Assembly (NCBI GenBank): GCA_964531455.1
Contig: CAZHFZ010000015.1
Span: forward strand, 1-64,000
Direction of reading: 5' to 3'
Source of the DNA: Ga0077527 sp964531455
GTDB taxonomy: Bacteria > Pseudomonadota > Gammaproteobacteria > Burkholderiales > SG8-41
Length of the DNA: 64,000 bases
The translations under genes and the position numbers were made by a program. This document shows positions 25,876-34,139 of the stretch, piece by piece (position 1 is the stretch's first letter; each line of letters opens with the position of its first letter). The notes under the pieces were generated by a model that worked only from the letters and a program-made list of their open reading frames with translations, had not been told where the DNA came from and made no database searches.

Positions 25876-26892
25876 TTGTTTCCAAAATTTATTGTAGTCA
25901 TCTTCATCACCGGCCTGCTGGTCAGTTTTGATCAGAGTTCGCTCGCAGTGCCCTTTTTTGTGATTGCGCTTGGCGTGGTGATTGCGATTGAATCGATCCG
26001 TCAGGTACCGCAGCAGATGGCGTGGGTAGTCGAGCGGCTGGGTAAGTTTCACGCCGTTCTCGAGCCGGGCCTCAACGTCATTGTCCCTTTCCTTGATCGT
26101 GTGGCCTACCGCCATTCGTTGAAAGAGACGCCGCTGGATGTGCCGGAGCAGGTCTGCATTACGCGAGACAACACCCAGCTTGGCGTGGACGGGATCATTT
26201 ATTACCAGGTCACCGATCCCGAACTCGCTTCATACGGTTCATCCGATTACATTTCCGCGGTGACGCAACTGGCGCAAACCACGCTGCGTTCGGAAATCGG
26301 CAAGATGGAGCTCGACAAGACCTTCGAGAGCCGTGACGTCATCAACCGGCAGGTGGTGGCGGTGCTGGACGAAGCGGGGCGCACCTGGGGAGTGAAGGTA
26401 CTGCGTTACGAGATCAAGAATCTGACACCGCCGGATGCCATCCTGCGTGCAATGCAGGCGCAGATTACCGCTGAGCGTGAAAAGCGTGCCCTGATCGCCA
26501 AATCAGAAGGCCAGCGTCAGGAAGAGATCAATCTTGCGGACGGTGAAAAACAGGCTGCGGTACTGAAGTCCGAGGGCGACAAAACTGCGGCGATCAACCG
26601 CGCGCAGGGTGAGGCCGCGCGCATTCAGTTGATTGCCGAAGCGACTGCTGGCGCGATCAGTACTGTTGCGCAGGCGCTGAACGGTCCTGGCGGCAATCAG
26701 GCCGCCAACCTTGAGGTGGCGAAGCAGTATGTGAACGCATTCGCCCACCTTGCACGCACCAACAATACGTTGATCGTGCCGGCCAACGTGGCCGACGTGG
26801 CGACGTTGGTCAGCTCTGCCATGGCAGTAATGGATAACGTGAAGAAGGCGACCCCTGGAAGCGCCGCCAACGGTGTTAACGCTGCGGAGTAG
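25876..26892 (+). CDS. SPFH/stomatin-like paraslipin (QmcA type)
   Basis: A membrane-anchored SPFH-domain protein, about 338 residues. A hydrophobic N-terminus is followed by the SPFH core (VPQQMAWVVERLGKFHAVLEPGLN near residue 40) and a long charged helix (ITAEREKRALIAKSEGQRQ, EINLADGEKQAAVLKSEGDK) that drives oligomerisation. TTG at 25876 has AGGAG six bases upstream and is my choice. A GTG at 25819 overlapping the nfeD stop would add 19 residues. It forms the classical nfeD-slipin pair. Its 3' end overlaps the convergent mlaA gene by 17 bases. Confidence 0.9.
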   Translation: MFPKFIVVIFITGLLVSFDQSSLAVPFFVIALGVVIAIESIRQVPQQMAWVVERLGKFHAVLEPGLNVIVPFLDRVAYRHSLKETPLDVPEQVCITRDNTQLGVDGIIYYQVTDPELASYGSSDYISAVTQLAQTTLRSEIGKMELDKTFESRDVINRQVVAVLDEAGRTWGVKVLRYEIKNLTPPDAILRAMQAQITAEREKRALIAKSEGQRQEEINLADGEKQAAVLKSEGDKTAAINRAQGEAARIQLIAEATAGAISTVAQALNGPGGNQAANLEVAKQYVNAFAHLARTNNTLIVPANVADVATLVSSAMAVMDNVKKATPGSAANGVNAAE

Positions 26893-27793
26893 ACAGCCAG
26901 ACCCGGACGGGCGGTGAAGCAGGAGGGATAACCGAGAGTGCGGGTTCAGGACGCAACTGGAGAATTTCTTCCTCTGCCGGCGTTGGCTGCCCACTGACCA
27001 GGACTGATGTGACCTGGGTGTCGGTAGCCAGGCGCAGATTGACCCCGCGTGCGGCAGGTTTGCCTGCGTCAGCGCCATCCTCTTTTTCCCGCGGCGGATT
27101 GCCGTCATAAATCAGATTGCGGCGACGCTGCAGATAGGCATCACGGAGAAACTCGTATTCGTCAATCGCCGCCACTTCGAGCACTTTGCTCGCATTCAAA
27201 AGTTCCGCGCGGCGGGTCACAAGACGAAAACCCTGAATGGCATTGCGATCGCGGTTCGGGTCGATGTAGCTGGTGGGGTCGGTTTCCCAGTCGACAATCC
27301 GGCCGGCAAAGTCGCGCACGGTGTTGGGGCCCAGAAACGGCAAAACGAGGTACGGACCGTCGCCGACACCCCAATAGCCCAGGGTCTGTCCGAAATCCTC
27401 ATCGTTTTTCTCGATGCCCAGTTCCGTAGCGACATCCATGATGCCGAGCACACCGACCGTGGTATTCACCATCACGCGGCTGATGTCGGAAAAAGCGGCT
27501 CCGATCTTGCCCTGCAGAAGATTGTTCAGTGCAACAACGATGTCATTGATGTTGCTGAACACATTGCTGATGCCGGTGCGGACAATTGGCGGCAGCACGG
27601 CCTGATACACCTCTGCCAGCGGTTTCATGATTACGGTATCGACGCCGTCATTGAACTTGTAAATGGCGCGGTTCATCGGTTCAAGCGGATCCCGCGGATC
27701 GCCAGTGCCAGTGGTTGCGCAGCCGCCGAGCATGACCAGAGTGGCAATTGCGCACACGGTTACGAGGCGCAGGCGGCGGGCGAGGCGAAGCAT
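26876..27793 (-). CDS. mlaA: MlaA (VacJ) family outer-membrane lipoprotein
   Basis: The 305-residue outer-membrane component of the Mla phospholipid-trafficking system, which removes misplaced phospholipids from the outer leaflet. Lipobox LGGC is at about residues 22-25. Family core: DPLEPMNRAIYKFNDGVD near 34, GYWGVGDGPYLVLPFLGPNTVRD near 145, and the terminal DEYEFLRDAYLQRRR. The last 70 residues form a low-complexity Pro-rich tail, longer than in enteric MlaA. AAGGA precedes the ATG at 27793. The open frame continues far upstream as an antisense artefact of gabD. No mlaFEDB genes are nearby. Confidence 0.94.
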   Translation of the reverse strand: MLRLARRLRLVTVCAIATLVMLGGCATTGTGDPRDPLEPMNRAIYKFNDGVDTVIMKPLAEVYQAVLPPIVRTGISNVFSNINDIVVALNNLLQGKIGAAFSDISRVMVNTTVGVLGIMDVATELGIEKNDEDFGQTLGYWGVGDGPYLVLPFLGPNTVRDFAGRIVDWETDPTSYIDPNRDRNAIQGFRLVTRRAELLNASKVLEVAAIDEYEFLRDAYLQRRRNLIYDGNPPREKEDGADAGKPAARGVNLRLATDTQVTSVLVSGQPTPAEEEILQLRPEPALSVIPPASPPVRVWLSTPQR

Positions 27794-27918
27794 GGTGCAA
27801 TCCTTTTTTATTGGGTACGGCAGATTCCCTGATTCGCCATTATATACAACCATTTGCCTGCCGAACCTGAACGCGGCAATTTGCTCGATTATTGGTTCCT
27901 GATTGGTCGGATTGCCTT

Positions 27919-27927
27919 TGTTATACT
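27919..27927 (+). promoter_or_regulatory. Extended -10 promoter of gabD
   Basis: TGT followed by TATACT is an extended -10 element; no strong -35 is seen. Transcription would start near 27934, immediately before a terminator-like hairpin and 60 bases before the gabD ATG. Confidence 0.5.
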
Positions 27928-27938
27928 CATTTCGTCTC

Positions 27939-27970
27939 GCGGGGATGCCTCTGGCGCCCCCGCTTTTTTT
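27939..27970 (+). terminator. Terminator-like hairpin in the gabD leader
   Basis: Stem GCGGGG/CCCCGC (27939-27944 with 27958-27963) with an inner GCC/GGC pair-set is followed by seven T. The upstream neighbour mlaA points the other way, so no upstream gene needs terminating in this direction. That makes it a candidate attenuator for gabD. Confidence 0.55.
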
Positions 27971-27994
27971 CCAGCTTGCGCAAGGAGTTGAGTC

Positions 27995-29476
27995 ATGTTG
28001 CAGAAAGCCGATCCGGGAGTCGAACTGAAGGACAAGAGCCTGTTCCGCCAGCAGTGTTATGTGGACGGCGCCTGGGTTGACTCCGACGACAAGTCGACGA
28101 TTACCGTGGTGAACCCGGCGACCGGCGTGCCCGTAGGCACCGTGCCAAAAATGGGCGTGGCCGAAACCCGGCGTGCGATTGAAGCCGCAAATGCGGCCTG
28201 GCCGGCCTGGCGCGCGAAGACCGCGAAGGAGCGTTCGGTCATTTTGCGCAAGTGGTTCGACCTGATGATGGCCAACCAGGAGGACCTGGCAAAGCTGATG
28301 ACCGTGGAGCAGGGCAAGCCGATAGCCGAATCGCGCGGCGAGATCGCCTATGGCGCGTCGTTTATTGAGTGGTTTGCCGAAGAAGGCAAGCGCATCTATG
28401 GCGACACCATTCCCAGCCACGCGCCGGACAAGCGGATTGTGGTCATCAAACAGCCGATCGGCGTTTGTGCTGCGATTACGCCATGGAACTTTCCGAACGC
28501 GATGATTACGCGCAAGGCCGGTCCGGCGCTGGCTGCCGGCTGCACGATGGTGATCAAGCCCGCGTCGCAGACGCCGTTTTCGGCGCTGGCGCTGTGCGAG
28601 CTCGCCGAGCGCGCCGGCATTCCGAAAGGCGTGCTGTCGGTGGTGACCGGTTCGGCCGGTCCCATCGGCAAGGAGCTGACCACCAACTCGCTGGTGCGCA
28701 AATTCACCTTCACCGGCTCCACCGAAATCGGCAAGCTGCTGATGCAGCAATGTGCGACCACGGTGAAAAAGGTTTCGCTGGAGCTCGGCGGCAATGCGCC
28801 GTTCATCGTGTTTGACGATGCCGATCTGGCGTCGGCGGTTGAGGGCGCGATGGCCTCGAAGTTCCGCAACACCGGCCAGACCTGCGTCTGCGCCAACCGC
28901 ATCTTTGTGCAGGACGGCGTTTACGACAAGTTCTCGAAAATGCTCTCCGAGCGCGTCAGCCAGATGAAAGTCGGCAACGGTCTTGAGGACGGCAATCTGC
29001 AGGGCCCGCTGATCGACATGAAGGCCGTCGAAAAAGTCGAAGAGCACATTGAAGATGCATTGGCCAAGGGGGCGAAAGTGCTCACCGGCGGCAAGCGTCA
29101 CGAAAAGGGCGGTCAGTTTTTCCAGCCGACCGTGCTCGCCAATGTCACCACCGACATGAAAGTTACGCACGAAGAAACTTTTGGCCCGGTCGCGCCGCTG
29201 TACCGCTTCAAGACCGAGGAGGAATTGTTGAAGCTCGCGAACAACACCGAATACGGTCTCGCGTCCTATTTCTACAGCCGCGACATCGGCCGCATCTGGC
29301 GCATTGCCGAAGGTCTCGAGTCGGGGATTGTCGGCATCAACGTCGGCATCATCTCCAACGAGATTGCGCCCTTCGGCGGCATCAAGGAGTCGGGCATTGG
29401 CCGTGAAGGTTCAAAGTACGGCATCGAGGAATTTGTTGAAGTGAAGTATCTGTGCATGGGCGATGTCAATAAATAA
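27995..29476 (+). CDS. gabD: NAD(P)-dependent succinate-semialdehyde dehydrogenase
   Basis: A 493-residue aldehyde dehydrogenase, best matching GabD, which oxidises succinate semialdehyde to succinate in 4-aminobutyrate breakdown. Catalytic residues are Glu263 (ELGGNAPF) and Cys297 in GQTCVCANR, with the second Cys299 typical of bacterial GabD. The end IKESGIGREGSKYGIEEF is also characteristic. AAGGAG precedes the ATG. No gabT or gabP is adjacent. Related semialdehydes such as glutarate semialdehyde could also be substrates. A strong terminator follows. Confidence 0.92.
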   Translation: MLQKADPGVELKDKSLFRQQCYVDGAWVDSDDKSTITVVNPATGVPVGTVPKMGVAETRRAIEAANAAWPAWRAKTAKERSVILRKWFDLMMANQEDLAKLMTVEQGKPIAESRGEIAYGASFIEWFAEEGKRIYGDTIPSHAPDKRIVVIKQPIGVCAAITPWNFPNAMITRKAGPALAAGCTMVIKPASQTPFSALALCELAERAGIPKGVLSVVTGSAGPIGKELTTNSLVRKFTFTGSTEIGKLLMQQCATTVKKVSLELGGNAPFIVFDDADLASAVEGAMASKFRNTGQTCVCANRIFVQDGVYDKFSKMLSERVSQMKVGNGLEDGNLQGPLIDMKAVEKVEEHIEDALAKGAKVLTGGKRHEKGGQFFQPTVLANVTTDMKVTHEETFGPVAPLYRFKTEEELLKLANNTEYGLASYFYSRDIGRIWRIAEGLESGIVGINVGIISNEIAPFGGIKESGIGREGSKYGIEEFVEVKYLCMGDVNK

Positions 29477-29525
29477 CCTTTTAATATCATATAGTTATAG
29501 TCTACCCATGAATCCCGCAATACCG

Positions 29526-29558
29526 GCCGCCGCAGCGTCATCTGCGGCGGCTTTTTTT
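29526..29558 (+). terminator. Intrinsic terminator after gabD
   Basis: A perfect 10-base stem (29526-29535 with 29542-29551), 6-base loop and seven T. It ends only 13 bases before the next co-directional start. Confidence 0.85.
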
Positions 29559-29570
29559 CAGCCTTAGCGC

Positions 29571-29990
29571 ATGTTCAGCATCCTCGGTCTTGATCATGTC
29601 GTACTCCGCGCGAGCAATGTGCCGCGCATGGTCCGCTTTTACTGCGAGGTGTTGGGCTGCACGTTGGAGAAAGAGCGCGAAGATCTCGGCCTGACGCAAC
29701 TGCGCGCCGGCAATTCGCTGATCGATCTCGTTGCAGTAGACGGGGAAATCGGCCGCAAGGGCGGCGCCGCGCCGGGTGCTGAGGGGCGGAATATGGATCA
29801 CCTGTGCCTGCGCATCGAGCCCTTTGATCCGGGTGCGCTGACCACGCATCTGATCCGACATGGCGTCGTGCCGGGTGAAATCAAACCGCGTTACGGCGCT
29901 GACGGAACGGGCCCGTCACTGTATCTCAGCGATCCGGAAGGCAATACGGTGGAGCTGAAGGGGCCGCCGGAATCGCGTCCGGCGGCTTAG
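29571..29990 (+). CDS. VOC (glyoxalase/bleomycin-resistance) superfamily protein
   Basis: A 139-residue vicinal-oxygen-chelate protein made of two beta-alpha-beta-beta-beta units. Metal ligands are visible as His in LDHVVL (residue 8), His in MDHLCL (about residue 77) and Glu in NTVELKG (about residue 129). Members act as lyases, isomerases or dioxygenases; the substrate is unknown. There is no clear ribosome site, and a terminator lies just upstream, so its own promoter must be within or before that hairpin. Confidence 0.88.
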   Translation: MFSILGLDHVVLRASNVPRMVRFYCEVLGCTLEKEREDLGLTQLRAGNSLIDLVAVDGEIGRKGGAAPGAEGRNMDHLCLRIEPFDPGALTTHLIRHGVVPGEIKPRYGADGTGPSLYLSDPEGNTVELKGPPESRPAA

Positions 29991-30000
29991 TTCGTGCAGC

Positions 30001-31056
30001 TCAGATCGCCGCGACGAGTTTTGCGGTGAAGGCCTTGGTGCCCAGCTTGCCGCCAAGATCGACGGTGCGGGTTTCCGGCGACTGCAGCGCGGCATCGATC
30101 GCTGCTTCGATGGCCTTGGCGGCAGCATCGAATTCCGGGCGGCTGTGTTTAACCGCCAGCCATTCCAGCAACATCGCCGCCGACAGGATCAGTGAGACGG
30201 GATTGGCTTTGTCCTGACCGGCGATGTCCGGTGCAGAGCCGTGCTGGGCCTGCGCGCAGCAGGCGGTGTCACCCGTCATGGTCGATGCGGCGATTCCCAG
30301 GCCGCCCGAGAGTTCAGACGCTTCATCCGAAAGGATGTCGCCGAACATATTGCCGGTGACGATACAGTCGAATTTGTCGGGGTTGCGCACCAAAAGCGCG
30401 GCCATCGCATCGACGATTTTTTCATCGAGCTCGACATCCGGGTACTGCTTCGCCACGGCGCGGACTTCCTTCAGGAACAGGCCGTCCGACAAATGCAATA
30501 CATTGGCCTTGTGCACGGCAGTGACTTTTTTGCGGCGGCGGCGCGCCCACTCAAACGCCACTTCGGCAATGCGCCGGCTTTGTTTGGCGGTGACCTTGCG
30601 GATGGCGATGGCAACGTCCGGGGTCGGCATGAATTCGCCGCGGCCCATGAACATATTGCGGTCGCCGTAAAAGCCTTCCGTGCACTCACGGAAAATCACC
30701 AGATCAATCGGCTTGCCGGTAAGACCCACGCCCATGCGCGACTTCGCGGGGCGGATATTGGCAAACAGATCCAATTGAACGCGCAGCCAGCCCGAGGGAT
30801 TGATGCCGCCCTGTTCCTTGGGGGGATATTGCAGGTGGTCGACGGGACCGAGGATGATGCCCGGGGCCTGACGCGCGGCCTGCTGGATTACTTCCGGGAA
30901 AGTGGAGCCGTATTTTTTCAGCGCGCCAAAACCGATTTCTCGCTGGTCCCACTCGAGGCCAAGCTTGAATTTTTTGCAGGCCTGATCGAGGACGGCAAGC
31001 GTGGCCTCGGTGATTTCCGGGCCAATACCGTCGCCGGGGAGGACAAGCAGTTTCAT
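30001..31056 (-). CDS. Isocitrate/isopropylmalate dehydrogenase family protein
   Basis: A 351-residue beta-decarboxylating dehydrogenase. N-terminus LVLPGDGIGPEIT, metal/substrate loop FDCIVTGNMFGDILSDEAS near residue 230, and NAD-binding QHGSAPDIAGQDKANP near 275. It differs from LeuB and Icd in the substrate helix (FRECTEGFYGDRNMF) and is closer to the tartrate or homoisocitrate dehydrogenase-like branch, acting on some 3-substituted malate. AAGGA precedes the ATG. It is convergent with the VOC gene and has no leu genes around it. Confidence 0.9.
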   Translation of the reverse strand: MKLLVLPGDGIGPEITEATLAVLDQACKKFKLGLEWDQREIGFGALKKYGSTFPEVIQQAARQAPGIILGPVDHLQYPPKEQGGINPSGWLRVQLDLFANIRPAKSRMGVGLTGKPIDLVIFRECTEGFYGDRNMFMGRGEFMPTPDVAIAIRKVTAKQSRRIAEVAFEWARRRRKKVTAVHKANVLHLSDGLFLKEVRAVAKQYPDVELDEKIVDAMAALLVRNPDKFDCIVTGNMFGDILSDEASELSGGLGIAASTMTGDTACCAQAQHGSAPDIAGQDKANPVSLILSAAMLLEWLAVKHSRPEFDAAAKAIEAAIDAALQSPETRTVDLGGKLGTKAFTAKLVAAI

Positions 31057-31079
31057 CAGAATTCCTTGCTTAATTGAGG

Positions 31080-31113
31080 TAACGGGAAACAGGGGATAAC
31101 GGGTAACAGGGGT
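31080..31113. repeat. Tandem 17-base repeat
   Basis: Two adjacent copies of TAACGGG(A/T)AACAGGGG(A/T), identical at 15 of 17 positions, lie just upstream of the isopropylmalate-dehydrogenase-like gene. They are simple, short and of unknown role. Confidence 0.6.
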
Positions 31114-31309
31114 GGCTCTTGAGGGGGTGGAGTTTAATACGCCGGCTATAGCTGCGAAACCCTCTAGTGTTCAGGCATCAGTCTGCTTTGATGTTCTGCA
31201 GCCGGATCTTGTTGCCACGTATAAACAAAGGAGTGGGGAAATCACCGCAAGGGCTGACAATCCTTGCAGTTGCTGTTACGGACTTGATTGGCCCTTGTTT
31301 GTCACGTGC

Positions 31310-31338
31310 TTGCATGGATTGTATTCATTGTATACATT
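31310..31338 (+). promoter_or_regulatory. Promoter and GntR-type operator of the TauD-like operon
   Basis: TTGCAT (31310-31315) and TACATT (31333-31338) are spaced by 17 bases. The perfect palindrome TGTATACA (31329-31336), within ATTGTATACATT, overlaps the -10. FadR/VanR-subgroup GntR repressors bind palindromes of this shape, and such a regulator gene lies two genes' distance downstream at 32326. Confidence 0.6.
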
Positions 31339-31368
31339 CGGTCGCCTGGGTCTATCAAGGAGAACACC

Positions 31369-32316
31369 ATGGAAGCTACGCAACGCCAGTCGACTGCCAG
31401 TCAGAACCTGCCCGAGCAGATCCAAGTAGTTCCAAGCGGCGCCGCACTCGGCGCTGAAATCCGCGGCATGGATCTGTCCCAACCGTTGCCGGAGGCCACT
31501 CGTGCATTGTTGTGCAAGGCCTGGGCTGACCACCTGGTGCTGTTTTGGCGGGGGCAGACCCTGCCCGATGAGTCGATGCTCGCGGCGGCGCGGATTTTCG
31601 GTGTGACCAAAGAACCTGCTGCGCGCAAATACCAGGTCGCCGGTGGCTACAAGATCGGCGGCAAGCTGGTGCCGCTGCATTCGCACCTCACCCTGATCAG
31701 CAACCTCGATGAAAACGGAGTGCCGGTTCTGGATAACGGAACGCTTGGCAGCTATGAGGTGGTGTGGCACAGCGACAATTCGTACGTGCAGGTTCCGCCC
31801 GCCGGCAGCATGCTTTATTCAGTGGTCATACCGACCAATGGCGGTGGTGACACCTGGTTCAACAATCAGTACATGGCCTATGACGAGTTGCCCGAGGACC
31901 TGAAGGCGGCAATCAAAGGCAAATCGCAGATTCATGACGCCAGTCGCAACAGCGCAGGCGTGCTCAGGCCCACGGTAAAGATGCCGACAACGCCTGAAGA
32001 GGTGCCGGGTCCGGCGCATCCGCTGGTGCGAGTGCATCCGGTTACCGGTAAACGCGCGCTTTATCTCGGACGTCGCCGCGACTGGCCTTCGAACTACATC
32101 GTCGGCATGCCGAATGCGGAAAGCGAAGTGCTGCTTGATAAACTTTGGGCGCATGCGACGCAACCGAAATATGCGTGGAAGCACAATTGGCAGGTGGGTG
32201 ACCTGGTACTGTGGGACAACCGTTGCGCCATGCACTACCGTTCCGAAGTCGATCCGAAACAGCCTCGAGTCCTTCATCGAACCGTGATTAACGGCGAAGC
32301 TGTGGTCGCCGGCTGA
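31369..32316 (+). CDS. TauD/TfdA family Fe(II)/2-oxoglutarate dioxygenase
   Basis: A 315-residue non-haem iron dioxygenase. The iron triad is complete: His134 and Asp136 in VWHSDNSY and the distal His289 in AMHYRSEVD. The 2-oxoglutarate-binding Arg is in RVLHRTVINGE near 304. Family members hydroxylate taurine, phenoxyacids or other carboxylates. The ATG at 31369 is chosen because AAGGAG lies six bases upstream; the open frame extends to 31288 through the promoter. It is followed nine bases later by a GntR regulator, then a receptor and an enolase-superfamily enzyme, making a small catabolic operon. Confidence 0.92.
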   Translation: MEATQRQSTASQNLPEQIQVVPSGAALGAEIRGMDLSQPLPEATRALLCKAWADHLVLFWRGQTLPDESMLAAARIFGVTKEPAARKYQVAGGYKIGGKLVPLHSHLTLISNLDENGVPVLDNGTLGSYEVVWHSDNSYVQVPPAGSMLYSVVIPTNGGGDTWFNNQYMAYDELPEDLKAAIKGKSQIHDASRNSAGVLRPTVKMPTTPEEVPGPAHPLVRVHPVTGKRALYLGRRRDWPSNYIVGMPNAESEVLLDKLWAHATQPKYAWKHNWQVGDLVLWDNRCAMHYRSEVDPKQPRVLHRTVINGEAVVAG

Positions 32317-32325
32317 GACCGGTTA

Positions 32326-33102
32326 ATGGCACCACGAAGCCGTTCGAAACGGTCGGCCCGCAACGTGCCGGATGACGCTGCTTTGCAGCGCATCGCCGCA
32401 CGTCGCGTTCCGGCCGGGGGCGATACGCGTTCCCTCGCTGAAGTTGCGTGCGACGAAATTCGCAGGGCCATCCGGGAGGGCAGGGTTGCGACCGGAGCGC
32501 ACCTGACAGAGGTCGATCTGGCCTCGTGGCTGGGCATGAGCCGTACGCCGATCCGGGAGGCCATGAGGCGCCTGCAGAGCGAGGGATTGTTGCTCAATCA
32601 ACCGTTTCGCGGGGCGCTGGTGATGCGTCTTGACGCCGACGACATGAGGCAAATGTTTGCGGTGCGCGAACTGCTGGAACCGGCGGCTGCGGCTGCCTGT
32701 GCCGCAAATGCGGGGACGGCGGAAATCGCAGCGCTTAGGGCGATCCTTGAGCAGGAAGCGGCACTGCTGAATGATCCCGCCGAACTGATCCCGTTGAACC
32801 GGCAGTTTCACGACATCATTCTCGAAAGCGCGCGCAACCAGTTCCTGAGCAAAGCCATCGCCGGGGTGTATTCGCTGATTCCTCTGCTGGGCGACTCGAA
32901 CCTGCTGAACGGCCCACACGCCCGCGAAGCTCATGCCCAGCATCAGGCCATCGTTGACGCGATAGAGCGTCACGATGCTGCCCGTGCCGAAGCGGTGGCG
33001 CGCGAACATGTGCGGCATTCCCTGAAAACGAGATTGGCCCGGATTTCTGACGCTGAGCCAAATAATTCAAAACAAAAAACCACAAAAAAGAGGAAACGAT
33101 AA
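32326..33102 (+). CDS. GntR family transcriptional regulator (FCD domain)
   Basis: A 258-residue regulator of the FadR subgroup. The winged-helix domain runs from about residue 38 to 100 (EVACDEIRRAIREGRVATG, then WLGMSRTPIREAMRRLQSEGLL). The FCD ligand domain occupies 110-235 (MRQMFAVRELLEPAAAAA, NRQFHDIILESARN, HQAIVDAIERHD) and has the Asp/His metal-site residues expected for binding a small carboxylate. A basic tail follows. It lies within the operon and probably represses it through TGTATACA at 31329-31336. It is the only dedicated transcription factor of this kind in the window. Confidence 0.92.
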   Translation: MAPRSRSKRSARNVPDDAALQRIAARRVPAGGDTRSLAEVACDEIRRAIREGRVATGAHLTEVDLASWLGMSRTPIREAMRRLQSEGLLLNQPFRGALVMRLDADDMRQMFAVRELLEPAAAAACAANAGTAEIAALRAILEQEAALLNDPAELIPLNRQFHDIILESARNQFLSKAIAGVYSLIPLLGDSNLLNGPHAREAHAQHQAIVDAIERHDAARAEAVAREHVRHSLKTRLARISDAEPNNSKQKTTKKRKR

Positions 33103-34086
33103 ATGCGTCAATATTTCAGCGCGATCATGATTTTTGGTGGCATTTGCCTGCCGCTGGCAGCGGTAGCGCAGACGCCGGCGAAGGTGCCGGGCGGATATCC
33201 GGAGAAGCCCGTGCGCATGCTGGTGCCGTTTGTAGCCGGTGGCGGCACTGACCTCGTGGCGCGTGGGGTTGCGCAGAAACTGACCGATCGGATCGGGCAG
33301 CCGGTTGTCGTCGACAACCGGCCCGGTGCCGGCGGCCGGATTGCCATGGAAACCACGAAATCCGCAGCAGCCGACGGCTATACCATCACGATGATTTCCG
33401 GAACCACCACCGCCAGCAGCAATCTGCACAAGAACCTGCCTTACGATTTTGCCAAGGATTTTGCACCGATCACGCAGGTGACGGAACAGCCCTACGTGGT
33501 ACTGGTGCCCAGCGCCTTGCCGGTCAAATCCATTCCGGAACTGATAGCGCTGGCCAAATCCAAGCCGGGAGCGCTCAACTACGGTTCCTCTGGAACCGGC
33601 GGCATGCAGCATCTGTCGGGAACGTTGTTGTCGCAGAAAGCGGGCATTTCGATGGTGCATATTCCGTTCAAGGGCGGCGGACAGGTGATTGTTGACCTGG
33701 TTGCAGGTCAGATCCAGCTGGCATTCCTGAATCCGCTGGGGGCGCGGCCTCACATCACTGCCGGACGTGTACGAGGCATCGCGGTGACCACACGCAAACG
33801 CGCACAGGCTTTTCCCAATCTTCCGGCGATTGCCGAAACGCTGCCTGGATTCCATGTCAGTAACTGGTACGGCCTGGTGGCGCCGGCGCGCACACCGCAG
33901 CCGGTTATCCAGTTCCTCTACAAAAATGTCGTCAGTGTCCTGACCGATGCCGACTTGCGTGACCGGCTGGAAAAGGAAGGCTCTGAAGTGCTTGGCAGTA
34001 CGCCGAAGGATTTCGGCGCGCACATCATCAACGAAGTGCAGATGTGGGGTAAGGTCATCCGCGAAGCCGGCATTCAGGCGAATTGA
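33103..34086 (+). CDS. Bug/TctC family tripartite tricarboxylate transporter receptor
   Basis: Periplasmic receptor of 327 residues. Signal peptide ends near residue 22 (LAAVAQ). Core marks are YPEKPVRMLVPFVAGGGTD, VVDNRPGAGGRIAME, HIPFKGGGQVIVD and FPNLPAIAETLPGFH. Its ATG directly follows the GntR stop codon, with AGAGGAAA upstream inside the GntR tail. It is likely to bind the substrate of the dioxygenase or the enolase-superfamily enzyme in the same operon. Confidence 0.93.
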   Translation: MRQYFSAIMIFGGICLPLAAVAQTPAKVPGGYPEKPVRMLVPFVAGGGTDLVARGVAQKLTDRIGQPVVVDNRPGAGGRIAMETTKSAAADGYTITMISGTTTASSNLHKNLPYDFAKDFAPITQVTEQPYVVLVPSALPVKSIPELIALAKSKPGALNYGSSGTGGMQHLSGTLLSQKAGISMVHIPFKGGGQVIVDLVAGQIQLAFLNPLGARPHITAGRVRGIAVTTRKRAQAFPNLPAIAETLPGFHVSNWYGLVAPARTPQPVIQFLYKNVVSVLTDADLRDRLEKEGSEVLGSTPKDFGAHIINEVQMWGKVIREAGIQAN

Positions 34087-34139
34087 AGTCTCTGCTGAAA
34101 CCAAGTATTTTCTGAATTGAATAAAGGAAGAGGTCTGGA

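Larger units (their letters stand above)
31057..31368. other. Divergent regulatory region before the TauD-like operon
   Basis: This 312-base gap holds a tandem 17-base repeat (31080-31113), about 190 bases without features I can name, and the promoter/operator at 31310-31338. No gene-like frame is supported. Confidence 0.5.

Noticed and set aside
27794..29170. Long open minus-strand frame continuing upstream of mlaA through gabD (764 codons in total)
   Set aside because: The mlaA start is fixed by its lipobox and AAGGA ribosome site at 27793. The rest is the antisense of gabD, His/Arg/Gly-rich, with no domain.
31080..31113. Tandem 17-base repeat considered as the edge of an insertion element or CRISPR-like array
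   Set aside because: There are only two copies, no spacer regularity, and no transposase or cas gene nearby.
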